NCBI RefSeq assembly: GCF_024868665.1 | Contig: NC_079891.1 | Location: 17,619,681-17,683,680 of the forward strand | Source: Triplophysa rosa | Taxonomy: Eukaryota > Chordata > Actinopteri > Cypriniformes > Nemacheilidae | Reading direction: 5' to 3' | Length of the DNA: 64,000 nt | In this document: in pieces, positions 21,991-33,175 of the stretch | How positions within the stretch are numbered: the stretch's first letter is position 1 | Layout: each line of letters starts with the position of its first letter | The notes under the pieces: generated by a model | Seen by the model: only the letters and a program-made list of their open reading frames with translations | Told to the model about the DNA's origin: nothing | Databases searched by the model: none | Made by a program: the position numbers and the translations under genes

Positions 21991-22106
21991 AGTCCGGCAT
22001 GCAAATTTCATTTGCCAATTTCATTGGCCTTTTCAAAGCTGGTCAGAAGATGATATGTTCTCAAGTCAAACCCCATCTGTCGGTTCGACACAACGTCGAG
22101 AGACCG
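21963..22106 (-). repeat. Right inverted terminal repeat with TATA promoter
   Basis: Contains, on the minus strand, CGGATATCCGGGTATAAAAG upstream of the gag region, so it is the presumed promoter of the element. It is inverted relative to the left copy, with a small extra CAAATTTCATTTGC duplication (about 22004-22018). Confidence 0.85.
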
Positions 22107-22120
22107 ACAGAAACGGAACC

Positions 22121-23925
22121 CTAGTTAGCTGTTTACTACCACATAGACAACTGAAGCATAATGCAAAAAAATCCCGCACTGAATTTGGATTTTTCTAAGC
22201 ATAAAAATACAGAACACACAATAATATTGTTTGAAATAGTCATAATTAAATTATAATATTTGAACTAATTAATCACTAGTTTCATTGAGAAATTTGTAGT
22301 GCCACAATGCAGTCTGGGTTGCCAGTTCCTCAAGGTGTATATGCTATGCTGCCTTAAAATTGGGGGGAAATGTACTCTAGAAAGCAACATAATTACGATT
22401 CTTTAACAAAAATGCTGTTAGCATGTAGGCAGCTTGTGGGAGGCAAAGTGTATCTTTGTCTTCTTTGGTGTCTTACATGCAATTGTCCCCTAAGCTTGTG
22501 TATGCAATCACCCACGTTGCTCACAGATCTGGAAAACTGTAGACCTGAAGAGCACTTGCGTCATACCCCTTGTTATGACAGGCCATTTACCTCCCTCCCC
22601 ACACACATGAATTACCTAGAAAAGGTGGTTAGCCTTTCAGGCAACAGAACGTGACATGGATTTTCTAGACCAGCACAAATACATGCACATAGCTGGCTGT
22701 TGTGGTAACTAGGCAACCAGGTTCCCTCATAATTAAGAAGCTGTAGGCTATGTGATGTGGCCTCCTGTTTCTATTAACAATTGTCTGCACTCTCTCACGT
22801 TTTGTGCTCATACCACTGATCTGTATAAATGACTGGATTGCTCATGACTTCATTACACTGAAGCTACCGCACTGCCATGTTGGTATGGCCAAACGTTCTA
22901 TTAAATTTATAGGGAGTTATCACACATTAATGATAAAAGAGTAACTTACCAGTCCCTGTTTTTATATCTAAAGTCTCACAGTACATTCTTACAATGCAAA
23001 TGTTTTAAGCATGTAAATGGTAAATTATTTAAAGTCAGGAATTTTCTCGTCTTTTTAGATATAGAGTGAGTTACATTCACTTTCATTACAGTAGCACACA
23101 AATCAGATCAGCAGACTAACGAGACACCTCAACATATGACAAATGATCTTATTCTGAAATCTAAATACAGATAAATACAGGCTGTAAATGTTCTTTAGGT
23201 CATGAAGCTTTATTTCTAAATGTGCCATTACAGTACAACAGTGTGCAATACACACTAACCTTCTGTACACAAAATAAACATAAAAATTGGAAATAACATC
23301 AGAAGTAACAATTAATTTAAACACACATGTGAACTAAAAACGTATTGTGTGCCTAATAAGCTGAGAAACGGGTTATTTTAGATCGTCATTTTGACTGTAA
23401 GTCAATGGCTCTCTCTGTCAGTTGGGCATACCAAGATGGCGGCGCAATCGCTTCTGGTGGCTTCAACTCCTGCCATTGGTTTAGCATTCTAGACGCAATC
23501 CAGTCATTTATATAGATCAGTGGCTCAGACTCAAGATTTCAAGTTTACCGATGATGAGTTTAGGGGGACGACAGCACTCCTTAGGTCTTTGCTAATAATA
23601 TAATTGCTGTTGATAGAAATAGCTTGCTTTATGCATTGGTGCATTAGCTAAATTAAATGTCATCTGTGAAGGAAAGGTTTATCATCTATGATGGGCTGGA
23701 GCAGGTGTTGTTGCCCTGGCTCACGTTATGTCTGCATCAGCTGAATAAATTCACTCAGGAGTCCAAATATCAACTCCGCTGTCACCTGTTTCCCTTGTAA
23801 TTGCTTTGTTCCATCAATAAAGTGAGCGGCGGTTTGTGGTTCAGGTCAGTGTGTTTCAATCTTAGCTTCAGACATGAATCAAGTGCAGTAGTGTGTTCTT
23901 GTGGGGTGGGGGGGGTTGAAATGAC
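22121..23925. other. Intergenic, no gene seen
   Basis: AT-rich, short chance frames. An AATAAA with a GCGGCGGTTTGTGG-type tail near 23817 may be the end of an unrecognised repeat. Confidence 0.45.
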
Positions 23926-24050
23926 ATGTCATTTCAAACCTGTATGACTTTCTTTCTTCTGCAGAAAACACAATATTTTGATGAAGTTTGGTAACCAAAC
24001 CACATTGGCACCCCTTGACTTTCAATGAATGGAAAACCATGGATACAATT
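23926..24050 (+). repeat. 'AGTTCACCC' repeat, partial copy
   Basis: CATTTCAAACCTGTATGACT and TTCTTCTGCAGAA, then GGTAACCAAAC and ATTGGCACCCCTTGACTTTC are the middle of the family seen at 2222; its conserved first part is absent. Confidence 0.65.
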
Positions 24051-25096
24051 ATGCAGGTTTTGAATGACCTGTGATGTCATATGATGACAATTTTTTTCTG
24101 AATTGTAAAACATGATTCCTTTTTGTGACAAGTTCTTATCATTTCCTTCATGTAGAAGCAGTCATATACACACAGTATATGTACCTGTAGTTTAGTAAAT
24201 GTTTTATGTGTGTGTGATGGCTAGTTGTCTTGTGAGGAGGCATTATAAGTATAATCACTAATCAGCCAGTTGTCTCAGTTCAGGTATTTGTGTGTGTGTT
24301 TATGCAGCTGGTGAGTTGTAGCCTCTGAGGAGTCGACTGAATCTTAACTCTGGTTACGAGTCTCTTCTTTGTAAATAGTGCAGGATTGTCTCCAGATGCC
24401 ATGTTTAAAATGATGTTTTAATTAACTAAGTTCAGGAGGAGCATGAGCAGATAATCAACCCGGCTGGTCCGCTATCAGCAATCACAGCATCTACCCTATC
24501 AGCACAAGAGAAGCTTTCTACAAATAGACAAGCCGTCTTACCTGCATTCTCTCTACATTCTCCAAGCATCACTCCACCACCCCGGCTCCTCACCACCGAG
24601 CCCGGTACTAGCCCGAACGCTCCCCCCATTGTCCTACAGGAGCAAAACAGGCTAATACCAGGCTCGGAGCCCTCTCCCTGGACAAGGGCAGAGTACTCCG
24701 CGTTCGGAAGAATCTACCGAGCTCGGAGCCCTCACCCTGGACAGCACGCCACATACGCATACTGCATTATTATTCTACCCTGCATTATAATTATTTTCTG
24801 CATAGGTGAACTTGTGAAATGGTATCAAAAAGCACAACATAGGATTAAATCACGGTAAAACATGGGGTAAACATACTGCACTATTCCACTCATACAATAT
24901 GTCATTTTTTGGAGGATCTATTGACAGAAATGCAATATAATATACTGTACATAACATGTTCAGAGGTGTATCAAGGCCTTTCCTGAAAGACTACATATCT
25001 TTGCCTCAATCAAAAAGAACAAAAAACTGAAAACTATATGTTTTAGATTTAATTTGCATGTATAAACCAACAATATATTCTCTCTTTGCCCCACAG
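24051..25096. other. Intergenic, no gene seen
   Basis: No gene. A segment at 24660-24745 holds an imperfect direct repeat of GCTCGGAGCCCTCnCCCTGG of unknown origin. Confidence 0.45.
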
Positions 25097-25144
25097 TGCA
25101 GGAGTCAGCCACATATCGGACTGAGGCATGTCACCAAACAACGG
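25097..25144 (+). CDS. Speculative small coding exon (gene model A, exon a)
   Basis: A pyrimidine-rich stretch and acceptor (TCTCTTTGCCCCACAG) precede 48 nt that end in a donor GTATGT. In frame 0 it reads CRSQPHIGLRHVTKQR without stops, and its length is a multiple of three. Two later intervals (35944-35994, 45249-45353) share phase 0. Protein family not recognised. Short open stretches of this kind arise often by chance, so this is a hypothesis only; a non-coding exon or no exon at all is equally possible. Confidence 0.15.
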
Positions 25145-28100
25145 GTATGTTCAAGATCTGAGTCTTTCCACTGTGTCATGTGCTGTAACAGAAAATATTG
25201 ATTATGAAGTTCAGACAAGAAATATCAATAATATTTCCCACAACTGGTTTTGTGACAGTCAAACCTTAATCATGTCTATTGTGTATTTTGATATGATGTA
25301 TTGAATTGTATTGCACATTGGGATTTTCACCAAGCTTGAAATATTACAGTTAAACTGAATAAACAGATATAACAAAAAAGATATAAAAAGTTTCAAGCAG
25401 TTCTTCTGTCTTCCATTGGTTCGACAAACTAATGGACAATCCATTAGTTATGCTATTGAGGTTGGTAATATGTTGGGCCACTCAAACAGAACAATCTTTT
25501 GAATGCGTCAAATAGCTTACATTTATCTCTATACATACATCTGTGATAGAAGGCAGACAATATTAAAACACACATAGCTGTTAGATTTATGTGGCCCTTG
25601 ATCACATTACACATTATTCAGTTAGTCAAATGACATCACCAGTCTCTCCAGGAGTCGATGAGGGTCTTTTCTTACACCTGTGTGAACAGCATGACTGTAG
25701 CCTGATCCACTGTCCCTGCCATTCAGACAATGCAACAGTGAAGCGGGAAGATCAGGCACAAGCCCTCCATCAAAGCACACTAGAGGCACTAGAGGGAACG
25801 CTTTGATCCTCATGCACATATTCAGTCACAGCCCTTCTGAAGAGTGTGTCCAGGAATGCTTCTATATGATTCATAATCTCTTTCTCTGCATGTGCTCCGC
25901 TTGCTGGCATTTGTGTCAGGGCTCAACCAGAGTCAGGGTTGACTGGGTTTGTCTGACGCTTTGATTGCGTGCAATTTGATACCATTTTTTGAAGATGAGT
26001 TTTGAGAGGATTCACAGGATTTGGGTGCGACTGCTTTCGATGAGTCTCACTTGACTTTTACATTTGACTAACAGGGCCAAACAGTAATATAAGCACCATC
26101 ATTAAAAAGTGACATAAAGGAGCGTTTATGCAGACAGAATATCAATTAACCCAGTGACATTTGCTGCCAAAGATAAATTGCTCTGGAGATTAAAGAATCA
26201 AGTTGGATTCTGTTCTCACAGTAGTTGAGGCCCTGAGAAAGGGTGTACAAGACAAGCATTATGGGGTCTCATGTTTCATTGTGTGTGGTTTCGTGTGACA
26301 TCAAAAGGCTTTGAATGACTTCTTGGACTGGGCTTGTGTTTTTCTTTTTTTTCTCTGTTGCATCACTCTTTTGGCCAACAGAGGATTAGAATGACCCAAA
26401 ACACATTACTTTAAAACATTAGCAGAATTATATTCTTCAGTAGTCTTATGCCTTGGCGTAATCAAAAGTGTCAATATGAATAATTGAATTAAAATACATT
26501 AAACCTTACATTATATGTAAACTTAAAAAAAGTCAGCTCTTAATGACAATAGCATGTAACATTTGGCGCAGTGGCCAAGCATTTTTAAAGTGAAATGTGT
26601 CTTTGTAGGCAATCCTTTTAGTTGTCCAAAGGCACCAATTCTCTTAAATTTCTTCCCCCCACCCATCTGATTCTGCACTAAAAGCTTTGGTTTTAAAGCG
26701 GCCATAGCACACGCGGTTTCTGCCAATCTCATATTATTCTTGAGTACCTAGAGTAGTATTGCATACTTCGTATCTTTGAAGAGTATTTAGTTTGATCACA
26801 TTTATAAAACATAGATACAGCTGTACGATTATTTCCGAAATCATATGGTGCATGCAGGGGTGAGGGGTAGGCTGAACTAAAGCACATTGCCAACAAAACA
26901 CACACATCAGTTTCACTCACCACATGCGGTTCATGTCCGGCATCTTTTAGCGCTGAGACGGCTCCATATATCAGTTTCAAACGATCTCCAAATCCGGCGT
27001 TATATCCACCGTTTATATAACATTCATCACCCAAATGGCAGTGAACAAACAAACACCTGAACTTCGCGAACGTATGCTCTCTCACTCTCTCCTGCACACA
27101 AGTGAAACTGAAGCTGCGCATGCTCCTTCTCCTGCTCTCCTTGCTGCCGCGTGGGCGTGCCGCATGCTTTTCCGGGAGAATTGTCCAATAAGGGACTAAG
27201 AAAAATTGTTACAAAACAGTTTTATATGTTCCTGCACGATCGAGCACAGAAATACTACGTAATACGCCCAACTTGTTTTTTGACAAGTTGACCATGTTAA
27301 GCATGAGAAGACAGCACGTTTAACATTGTAAAGAAGTCTGAATGCATGACCCCTTTAATACACCACCCAATACAATACACAATAAGTCGTTGCACCAACC
27401 CTTTAACACTGAGCTATGACCTTTTTTTAATTCTTCACTTCTTTCACTTTGTTAGGCAAATTGCTTGGTGTGAGTGAGTAATTCTGCAAGTTTCATAGAA
27501 ATGCTTGAGTAAATGGTGCTAAATTGATCTCTTTAAATTGCCTATAATATGTAGGTTAAAGTAGAATTTTATGGGATGCCAGTTAGTGATGGACTGATGT
27601 AATTTAGCAGGAAATACAGTGCACACAGTAGATATCTGGTGCTTTTACATGGATCTTTTGTTAATGTTATTTGAACAATTTATTTAAACCGCATTTATAG
27701 CATATTTTTTAAATTAAGAAAAACATACTGGGTTTGTGTTTTATTTTAATTACTAAACATATATCTGTATATTTTTTAAGAACAAATGTAGATCAGTCAA
27801 AATACAGCTCAGATGCTGATTGTAACTATTTATTTTTCAACTTGAAGAGGTCAAAATCAGTTCACATTCAACATGCAAAGATGGTCAGTACTCATATAGT
27901 GCAAAAAATAAGAAATCTGATTCTATGGTAGGATTTTCTTCTATGTCAGGCCATCCAGTTTATAATGTGAACAGAACATTTTTTGCTTCTCAGTCTAGTC
28001 TCTAAAACAACCTAATACTTAACCCTCGTATGGTGTTTGTGTTTTAGATAGTTACACTTAAAAAATCCTGTAAAAAGCAGAAATACAGGAAAATACAGCA

Positions 28101-28924
28101 CTTCAAAAATATGTGAAAAATCTACAGTATATATTTTAAACCAAATAATGTAACATATATATACATACACACAATATATACACAAAGGGTTAAACCAGCA
28201 TAAATCAGCATTTGTGCAATAAGTCTGGATTTGCTGTTTAGAGGATGAAGGGATAAAATAATGCCCCCAATAGGATTTGATTTATCAAATCTCTTTCCTT
28301 TGTATTAATATACAGCATAAGTGGATTGCTTTTAGGCCAGAACATGGTCATTTCAAATGGTGACACATTGCACTCAACCTCAAACTGATTTAAGGCCTCA
28401 AGAAGTGAAATGTAGTGACATACTAGATACATTAACACCTTTTACACCTGTAACAATGACAGCACGCTCCAAAGCGATACATTAAAGGTTGCTGAACATG
28501 TATAATAAATGCATCGACCTGCCACTGTGGCTTTGATTTGCTTTAAAACATTAGCATGTCTGCTAGGCCGTGTAAATCACGCTCTACTATTCTCAGATGC
28601 TAAAACAGGAAAGCAATTGATTTTCCCTTTTTTCTTGTCACAAGGGGCCGAGGGATTAACGGAGCCTCATTATGCCTCTGCATGCAGTTGTGGCGTTTCA
28701 CACACCTTTCGCTGCCAAAACTTCACTCTAACTGATTAAGAATTGGATGGCTGGCTTTATTAGCTGGCTCAGAGCTCCTGTACCGTTTGTTGTCTGCTGC
28801 TGTGGCCGTAGCTAAGATTAGGGACAGAAACCTGTGTCCACATGTGTAACCAGTTTGATATTCCTGCCAGAGTGAAATTGTTTTCTAATTTATACCATGT
28901 ATCATGGTTGGTTTTGGAATCACT
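25145..28924. other. Intergenic or intronic; possible conserved segment 28505-28800
   Basis: No gene seen. The part from 28505 to 28800 is unusually even in composition, with homeodomain-like TAATTA/ATTAA motifs (CTGATTAAGAATTGG, TTTATTAGCTGG), and may be a conserved regulatory element. A 27000-27130 segment is GC-richer with no recognised content. Confidence 0.35.
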
Positions 28925-29290
28925 TATGGGCCCCTATTTTAACGATCTAAGCGCATGTTCTAAAGCGCATGGTCTAAAGCGCACGGCGCAGGTGCACTCA
29001 GGGCGTGTCCGAATCCACTTTTGCTAGTTTAACGACGGGAAAATGGTCGGCGTGCCCGGGGGGGCGTGGTCTTAACAGTTGTCCCAATTCTCTTAATGAG
29101 TAATGGGTGTTTTTTGAGCGTAACATGCAGTTAACCAATCAGAGTCTCATCTCTCATTCAATTTATGAGCCAGTTGCGCACGCGCAATGGCGGATTCGCT
29201 ATTTACACAGCGGAATTTGCAAGAGCAAAGACTGGATGCTTCTCCAGAGAGGAAACGCATCTGCTAGTGGTAGACTCGAAGAGACCCCTG
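28925..29290 (+). mobile_element. Fragment of a fish DNA transposon family
   Basis: Begins CCCCTATTTTAACGATCTAAG and contains iterated GCGCATGGTCTAAAGCGCA, GGGCGTGTCCGAATCCACTT and AACCAATCAGAGTCTCATCT. This series is a frequent terminal portion of a non-autonomous DNA transposon in cyprinids as I recall it; superfamily not assigned. No opposite end was found, so the copy is partial. Confidence 0.45.
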
Positions 29291-29535
29291 GTGGTACGTG
29301 ACACGACAGGAAATAAAATCTATGTCTATATATTAATTTTGTATTTTAAATACAATTTAAAATGTTATACATGATCAATAAATACGTAATACATCTCGTA
29401 TAGCCTATGTGCAATTTTAATATAGTTGAATAAATTATTGTTTAATTAAGCTTGTTGTTAAGCTTCTTATGTATTTCTGCACTTGAACCGCTGTTTAAAG
29501 CTGTTGTTATTGCTGTTTAAAGCTGTTGTTATTGC

Positions 29536-31680
29536 TTCTTCCAAGTACCAGGGCTCATTACCACACTGGTCAAGATATACTTCCAAGACCTGCAACTGTG
29601 CTTCACAACAGCAGATTTCACAACAACATGGCAGCGCTTGGAGATAGGCATCATGGCAGGTTGCACAGTCTCATCTTTGGCTTTAATGATGGCCATGGAA
29701 GTCATCATTAGGGCCACAAAATGGGTGGTGGGCGGAGAACGAACCACGGCTGGTCTACATCTTCCACCTATTAGGGCATATATGGACGACATGACCACAC
29801 TGATCACTACTGCAGCATACACAAATCGGCTACTTGGAAAGCTGCAGGAAAACATCAAGTGGGCCCGAATGAAAATCAAACCAAGCAAATCTCGAAGCAT
29901 CTCATTAGTTAAGGGGGTGCTGAGTGACACAAGGTTCTTAATTGATGACGACCCAATTCCAATGGTGTCTGTGCAGCCGGTCAAAATCCTGGGCAGATGG
30001 TACAATGCAAGCCTCAAGGACAAAGAGCAAGTGCAACAACTAAGGCAAGAGATTGTCAACGGCCTGAAGAACATCAACAAGGCACTATTGCCTGGGAAAC
30101 TGAAGCTCTGGTGCCTACAGTTTGGACTCTTCCCCCAGACAATGTGGCCTCTCACTGTGTATGAAGTCCCTATAACAACAGTGGAGACGATGGAACGAAC
30201 CATCACTTCATACGCTAAAATATGGCTTGGCGTCCCACGATGCCTAAGTTACTTCGGCCTCTATGGCAAAGGAGTCGTGGAGTTACCTCTTACTTGCCTA
30301 ATTGAGGAATACAAGTGCTCCAAAGTCAGACTCCAGATGACACTGAAGGACTCTAGAGATAAGATCATCAGTTCTGCTGCACTGCCCCTAGTAACTGGGC
30401 AGAAGTGGACACCATCCAATGCAATGCAGCAAGCTACATCAGCCCTGAGGCACAAAGATATTGTGGGCAAGTCCAGCAGGGAAGAGGAGGCTTTGGCCTG
30501 AAAGCATGTGAACCAACCTGGCGAAAGGCTACAACATCAGAGCAGAGGAAGCTAGTGGTCAAGGAGGTGCGTCGTCAGGAAAAGGTTTTCAGAAGTGCAA
30601 AGGCTGTCTCTCTTGCTAAACAGGGGCAATGAATGCAGTGGAAATTTGTGGAGAGAAGAAAGATCAGCTGGAGGGAACTATGGGAGATGGAAGCAAGCAA
30701 GATCGGTTTTATCATTAGATCGACATATGACATGCTTTCATCACCAAAGAATCTCCATCAGTGGTATGGCGAGGACCCAACATGTGCCCTCTGCCCAACT
30801 CCAGCAACCCATCAAGCACATCATGACAGGCTGCAAGACCTGCCTGATGCAAGGGAGATACACCTGGCGGCACAACCAGGTCCTCAAGAGCTTGGCAGAA
30901 GCTCTGGAAAGCAAGTGGAGCGAGACCAACTCCTTACCACCAAAAGCAACCAACTCCCGGAAGGCAACAACAACGTTTGTCAGAGAAGGACAGAAAATAC
31001 CAACACATCCTTCCACCAGGCTGGAAGCAGGACTCCTAAGCATGGCCCGGGACTGGAAGATGCTGGCAGACATTGGCCAGAAGCTAATTTTCCCACCTGA
31101 GATAACCTCCACCAATCTCAGGCCAGACTTGGTACTCTAGTCCCCTTCAATAAAGGCTGCTTACCTCATAGAGCTCACAGTTCCATGGGAGAACTCAATT
31201 GAAGAGGCCTATGAGCTTAAAAAGCTGTGTTATGCAGAGCTAGCAGCAGAAGCAAAGCAGGAACATCAAAGTCTATCAAGTTGAAGTGGGCTGAAGAGGA
31301 TTTGTGGCATCCTCTACCATCAGAATGCTGAAAGACCTCGGAAGCCACGGTCAGGCCTTGCAGAAAACCATCAGAGCCATGTCAGAGGTGGCTGAAAGAA
31401 GCAGCCAGTGGATTTGGCTCAAGCGGAATGACCCATGCTGGGCCCCAAGTACCTCTTGTGGGTGAAATTCGGAGGGGGTTGAGCACAGGACATAATCTGA
31501 GGGCTGATCATCCTGCAGCGGGCCACCCCTGCGGAGGGTGTATAGTGTTTAAAAGGCCGAAACACCCAGTGATGCAAGGGCACACTACTGAAGAAGTGTC
31601 CTCTGCCCAACTGCCCCGGAGTGTTACCCTGGTCAAGATTCACCTCCCGTAAAACACGCGGACCCCCCTCCCCTTTCCAC
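29536..31680 (+). mobile_element. 5'-truncated LINE with probable restriction-like endonuclease
   Basis: Begins inside the reverse transcriptase and runs through RT, a Cys/His zinc motif, and a C-terminal endonuclease-like domain into a non-coding tail. The 5' truncation is typical of target-primed reverse transcription. No apurinic-type endonuclease or poly(A) tail is seen; the end near 31680 is approximate. Just upstream, GCTGTTTAAAGCTGTTGTTATT is duplicated in tandem (about 29490-29535). Confidence 0.75.
29538..31260 (+). pseudogene. LINE reverse transcriptase and endonuclease relic
   Basis: First segment (frame through 30501) has the RT catalytic box AYMDDMTT (about 29779) and the thumb region (IKPSKSRSISLVKG, LGRWYNA). 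Reading then shifts frame near 30480 (KLVVKEVRRQEK), again near 30632, and again near 30800, where GEDPTCALCP starts a CCHC-type zinc motif completed by TGCKTCLMQGRYTWRHNQVL. The last part, NLRPDLVL then, past a TAG at 31138-31140, IELTVPWE, fits the PD-(D/E)XK-type endonuclease of R2-group LINEs. At least three frameshifts and one nonsense codon; not functional. Confidence 0.75.
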
Positions 31681-32220
31681 ATTGTCTGTCTTTAATATAG
31701 GTTTGTAGTCTTTCTGCAAGTCCCCACAAAGCTAATAAATCCCCCATAAGAGTAATTTACAGAGCCCTGTTTACAGTGCACTACAGAAAAGTTTTTTGTG
31801 TCCACTATTACTGCTGACTAACTTGAAAAAAACATGTTCTCTAGTTTGAAAACAGCTTGTAAATAAATAAAGTGTTTGTATTATTAATTGGAGGACAAGC
31901 TGCATCTATTCATGAGGCAAGTAAAGATTCTAAGCTCTACTATTATTTTGAGTGTTTCTTCATGTGTTTTCTATGGCAGTCATTAGGTGGTACTTCAAAT
32001 CAAATCAAATTCCTTTATTGTCACTCAACCATACACACAAGTGCAACAGTAGGTGAAAAACTTGGATGCAGTTCCGACCAACATGGCAGTATGACTGATA
32101 TGAGATAGAATTGTAGATTACAAGTAACAAAAAATTACAATACTTTACAATAGACATTTTCCTGTACACATTTACACAATAAATATTTCTGTACAAGTGT
32201 TTAACCATAGTATAACGAAA

Positions 32221-32352
32221 GACACATAATTTACATATAACTACACAGCAGCAAATGTACACATAATGTGCGTAGTGTACACATAATTATGACACATAAT
32301 TTACATATAACTACACAGCAGCAAATGTACACACAATGTGCGTAGTGTACAG
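32221..32352. repeat. 70-bp tandem duplication
   Basis: GACACATAATTTACATATAA... starts at 32221 and again at 32291; the two units are nearly identical through GTGCGTAGTGTACA. Confidence 0.85.
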
Positions 32353-32429
32353 TGATTGGTACGTATTGTGGTATTACAGTAAGACAGTGTATAAATTCGT
32401 CTGACTGTGTTAGAGTTCTTATTGGTTGT

Positions 32430-33170
32430 GCATGCTAGTGGGGGATGAAATGCAGTGCTGATGAGTAGATTGTGGGAGTCAAGTTTGAGTCTGACTGCTT
32501 GGGGAAAGAAGCTGTCACGTAGTGTGCTGGTGCGGGTTCTGATAATGGGTATCTCTTTCCTGATGGAAGGAATGAGAACAGACCGTGACTCGGGAGGCTA
32601 GTGTCTCTGGTAATAATCCTCGCTTTTTTCACACATCGTCTGGTGTAAATTTTCTGGAGGGAGGTAAGCTCACCTCCGACAGTTCGTACCACTCTTTGCA
32701 GGGCTTTCCGGTTGAGAGCGGTGCTGTTACCGTACCAGGCAGTGATGCAGCCAGTTAGGATACTCTCTATTGTGCCAGTGTAGAATCAAGTGAGGATGTG
32801 GTGATTCAGGCCAAACTTCCTCAGCCGTCTCAGGAAGAAGAGACGCTGGTGAGCCTTCTTCAATACGCCTTCGGTGTGAGTGTTCCATGTGAGCTCCTCT
32901 GTGATATTGACACCAAGGAACTTGAAACTTTTGACTCTCTCCACTGGTGCTCCGTTGATGGTGATAGGACTGTGTTCTCTGTGTTTCCTACTAAAGTCCA
33001 CCACCAGCTCCTTGGTCTTACTGACGTTGAGAGAGACGTTGTGTTCTTCACACCAACGTGACAGAGTGTGCACTTCTTCTCTGTAGGCTGTTTCATCAGC
33101 GTCAGTGATCAGACCTACCACTGTCGTGTCGTCTGCCAACTTTATGATGGCATTGGAGCCACTTGGAACA
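32430..33170 (-). pseudogene. CR1/L2/Rex-like reverse transcriptase relic
   Basis: The frame ending at 32786 has the catalytic LADDTTVVGLI box, then SLNVSKTKELVVDF, FKFLGVNITEELTW and RLFFLRRLRKFG. It stops at 32786, and similarity continues in a second frame (32435-32692: VRTVGGELTSLQKIYTRR). The N-terminal about 45 residues of the first open frame are read from unrelated sequence to the right and are not part of the LINE. Confidence 0.8.
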
Positions 33171-33175
33171 ACTAT

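Larger units (their letters stand above)
18594..22120 (-). mobile_element. DIRS-type tyrosine-recombinase retrotransposon, internally deleted
   Basis: Coding sense is minus. From right to left: inverted terminal repeat with TATA box, gag-like region, a remnant of RNase H, tyrosine recombinase, internal complementary region, inverted terminal repeat. This is the DIRS1 plan, whose replication is thought to go through a circular intermediate resolved by the recombinase, which also explains the absence of a target duplication. The reverse-transcriptase core is missing: gag passes almost directly into RNase H-like sequence near 20700-20800. Several frameshifts and stops break the frames. The element is about 3.5 kb, shorter than a full DIRS1. 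Confidence 0.88.
31993..33175 (-). mobile_element. 5'-truncated CR1/L2/Rex-like LINE
   Basis: On the minus strand the copy starts within the RT palm and ends in AATAAAGGAATTTGATTTGA, a short A/T tail repeat (TCAAA units on the + strand at about 31993-32012) typical of CR1/L2/Rex-type LINEs, which lack poly(A). The right boundary lies near 33175, where another short repeat (AGTTTGAGAACCACTGATCT) begins. A 70-bp tandem duplication lies in its 3' non-coding part (32221-32350). Confidence 0.75.

Noticed and set aside
29529..30206. 225-codon minus-strand frame
   Set aside because: Antisense to the LINE reverse transcriptase.
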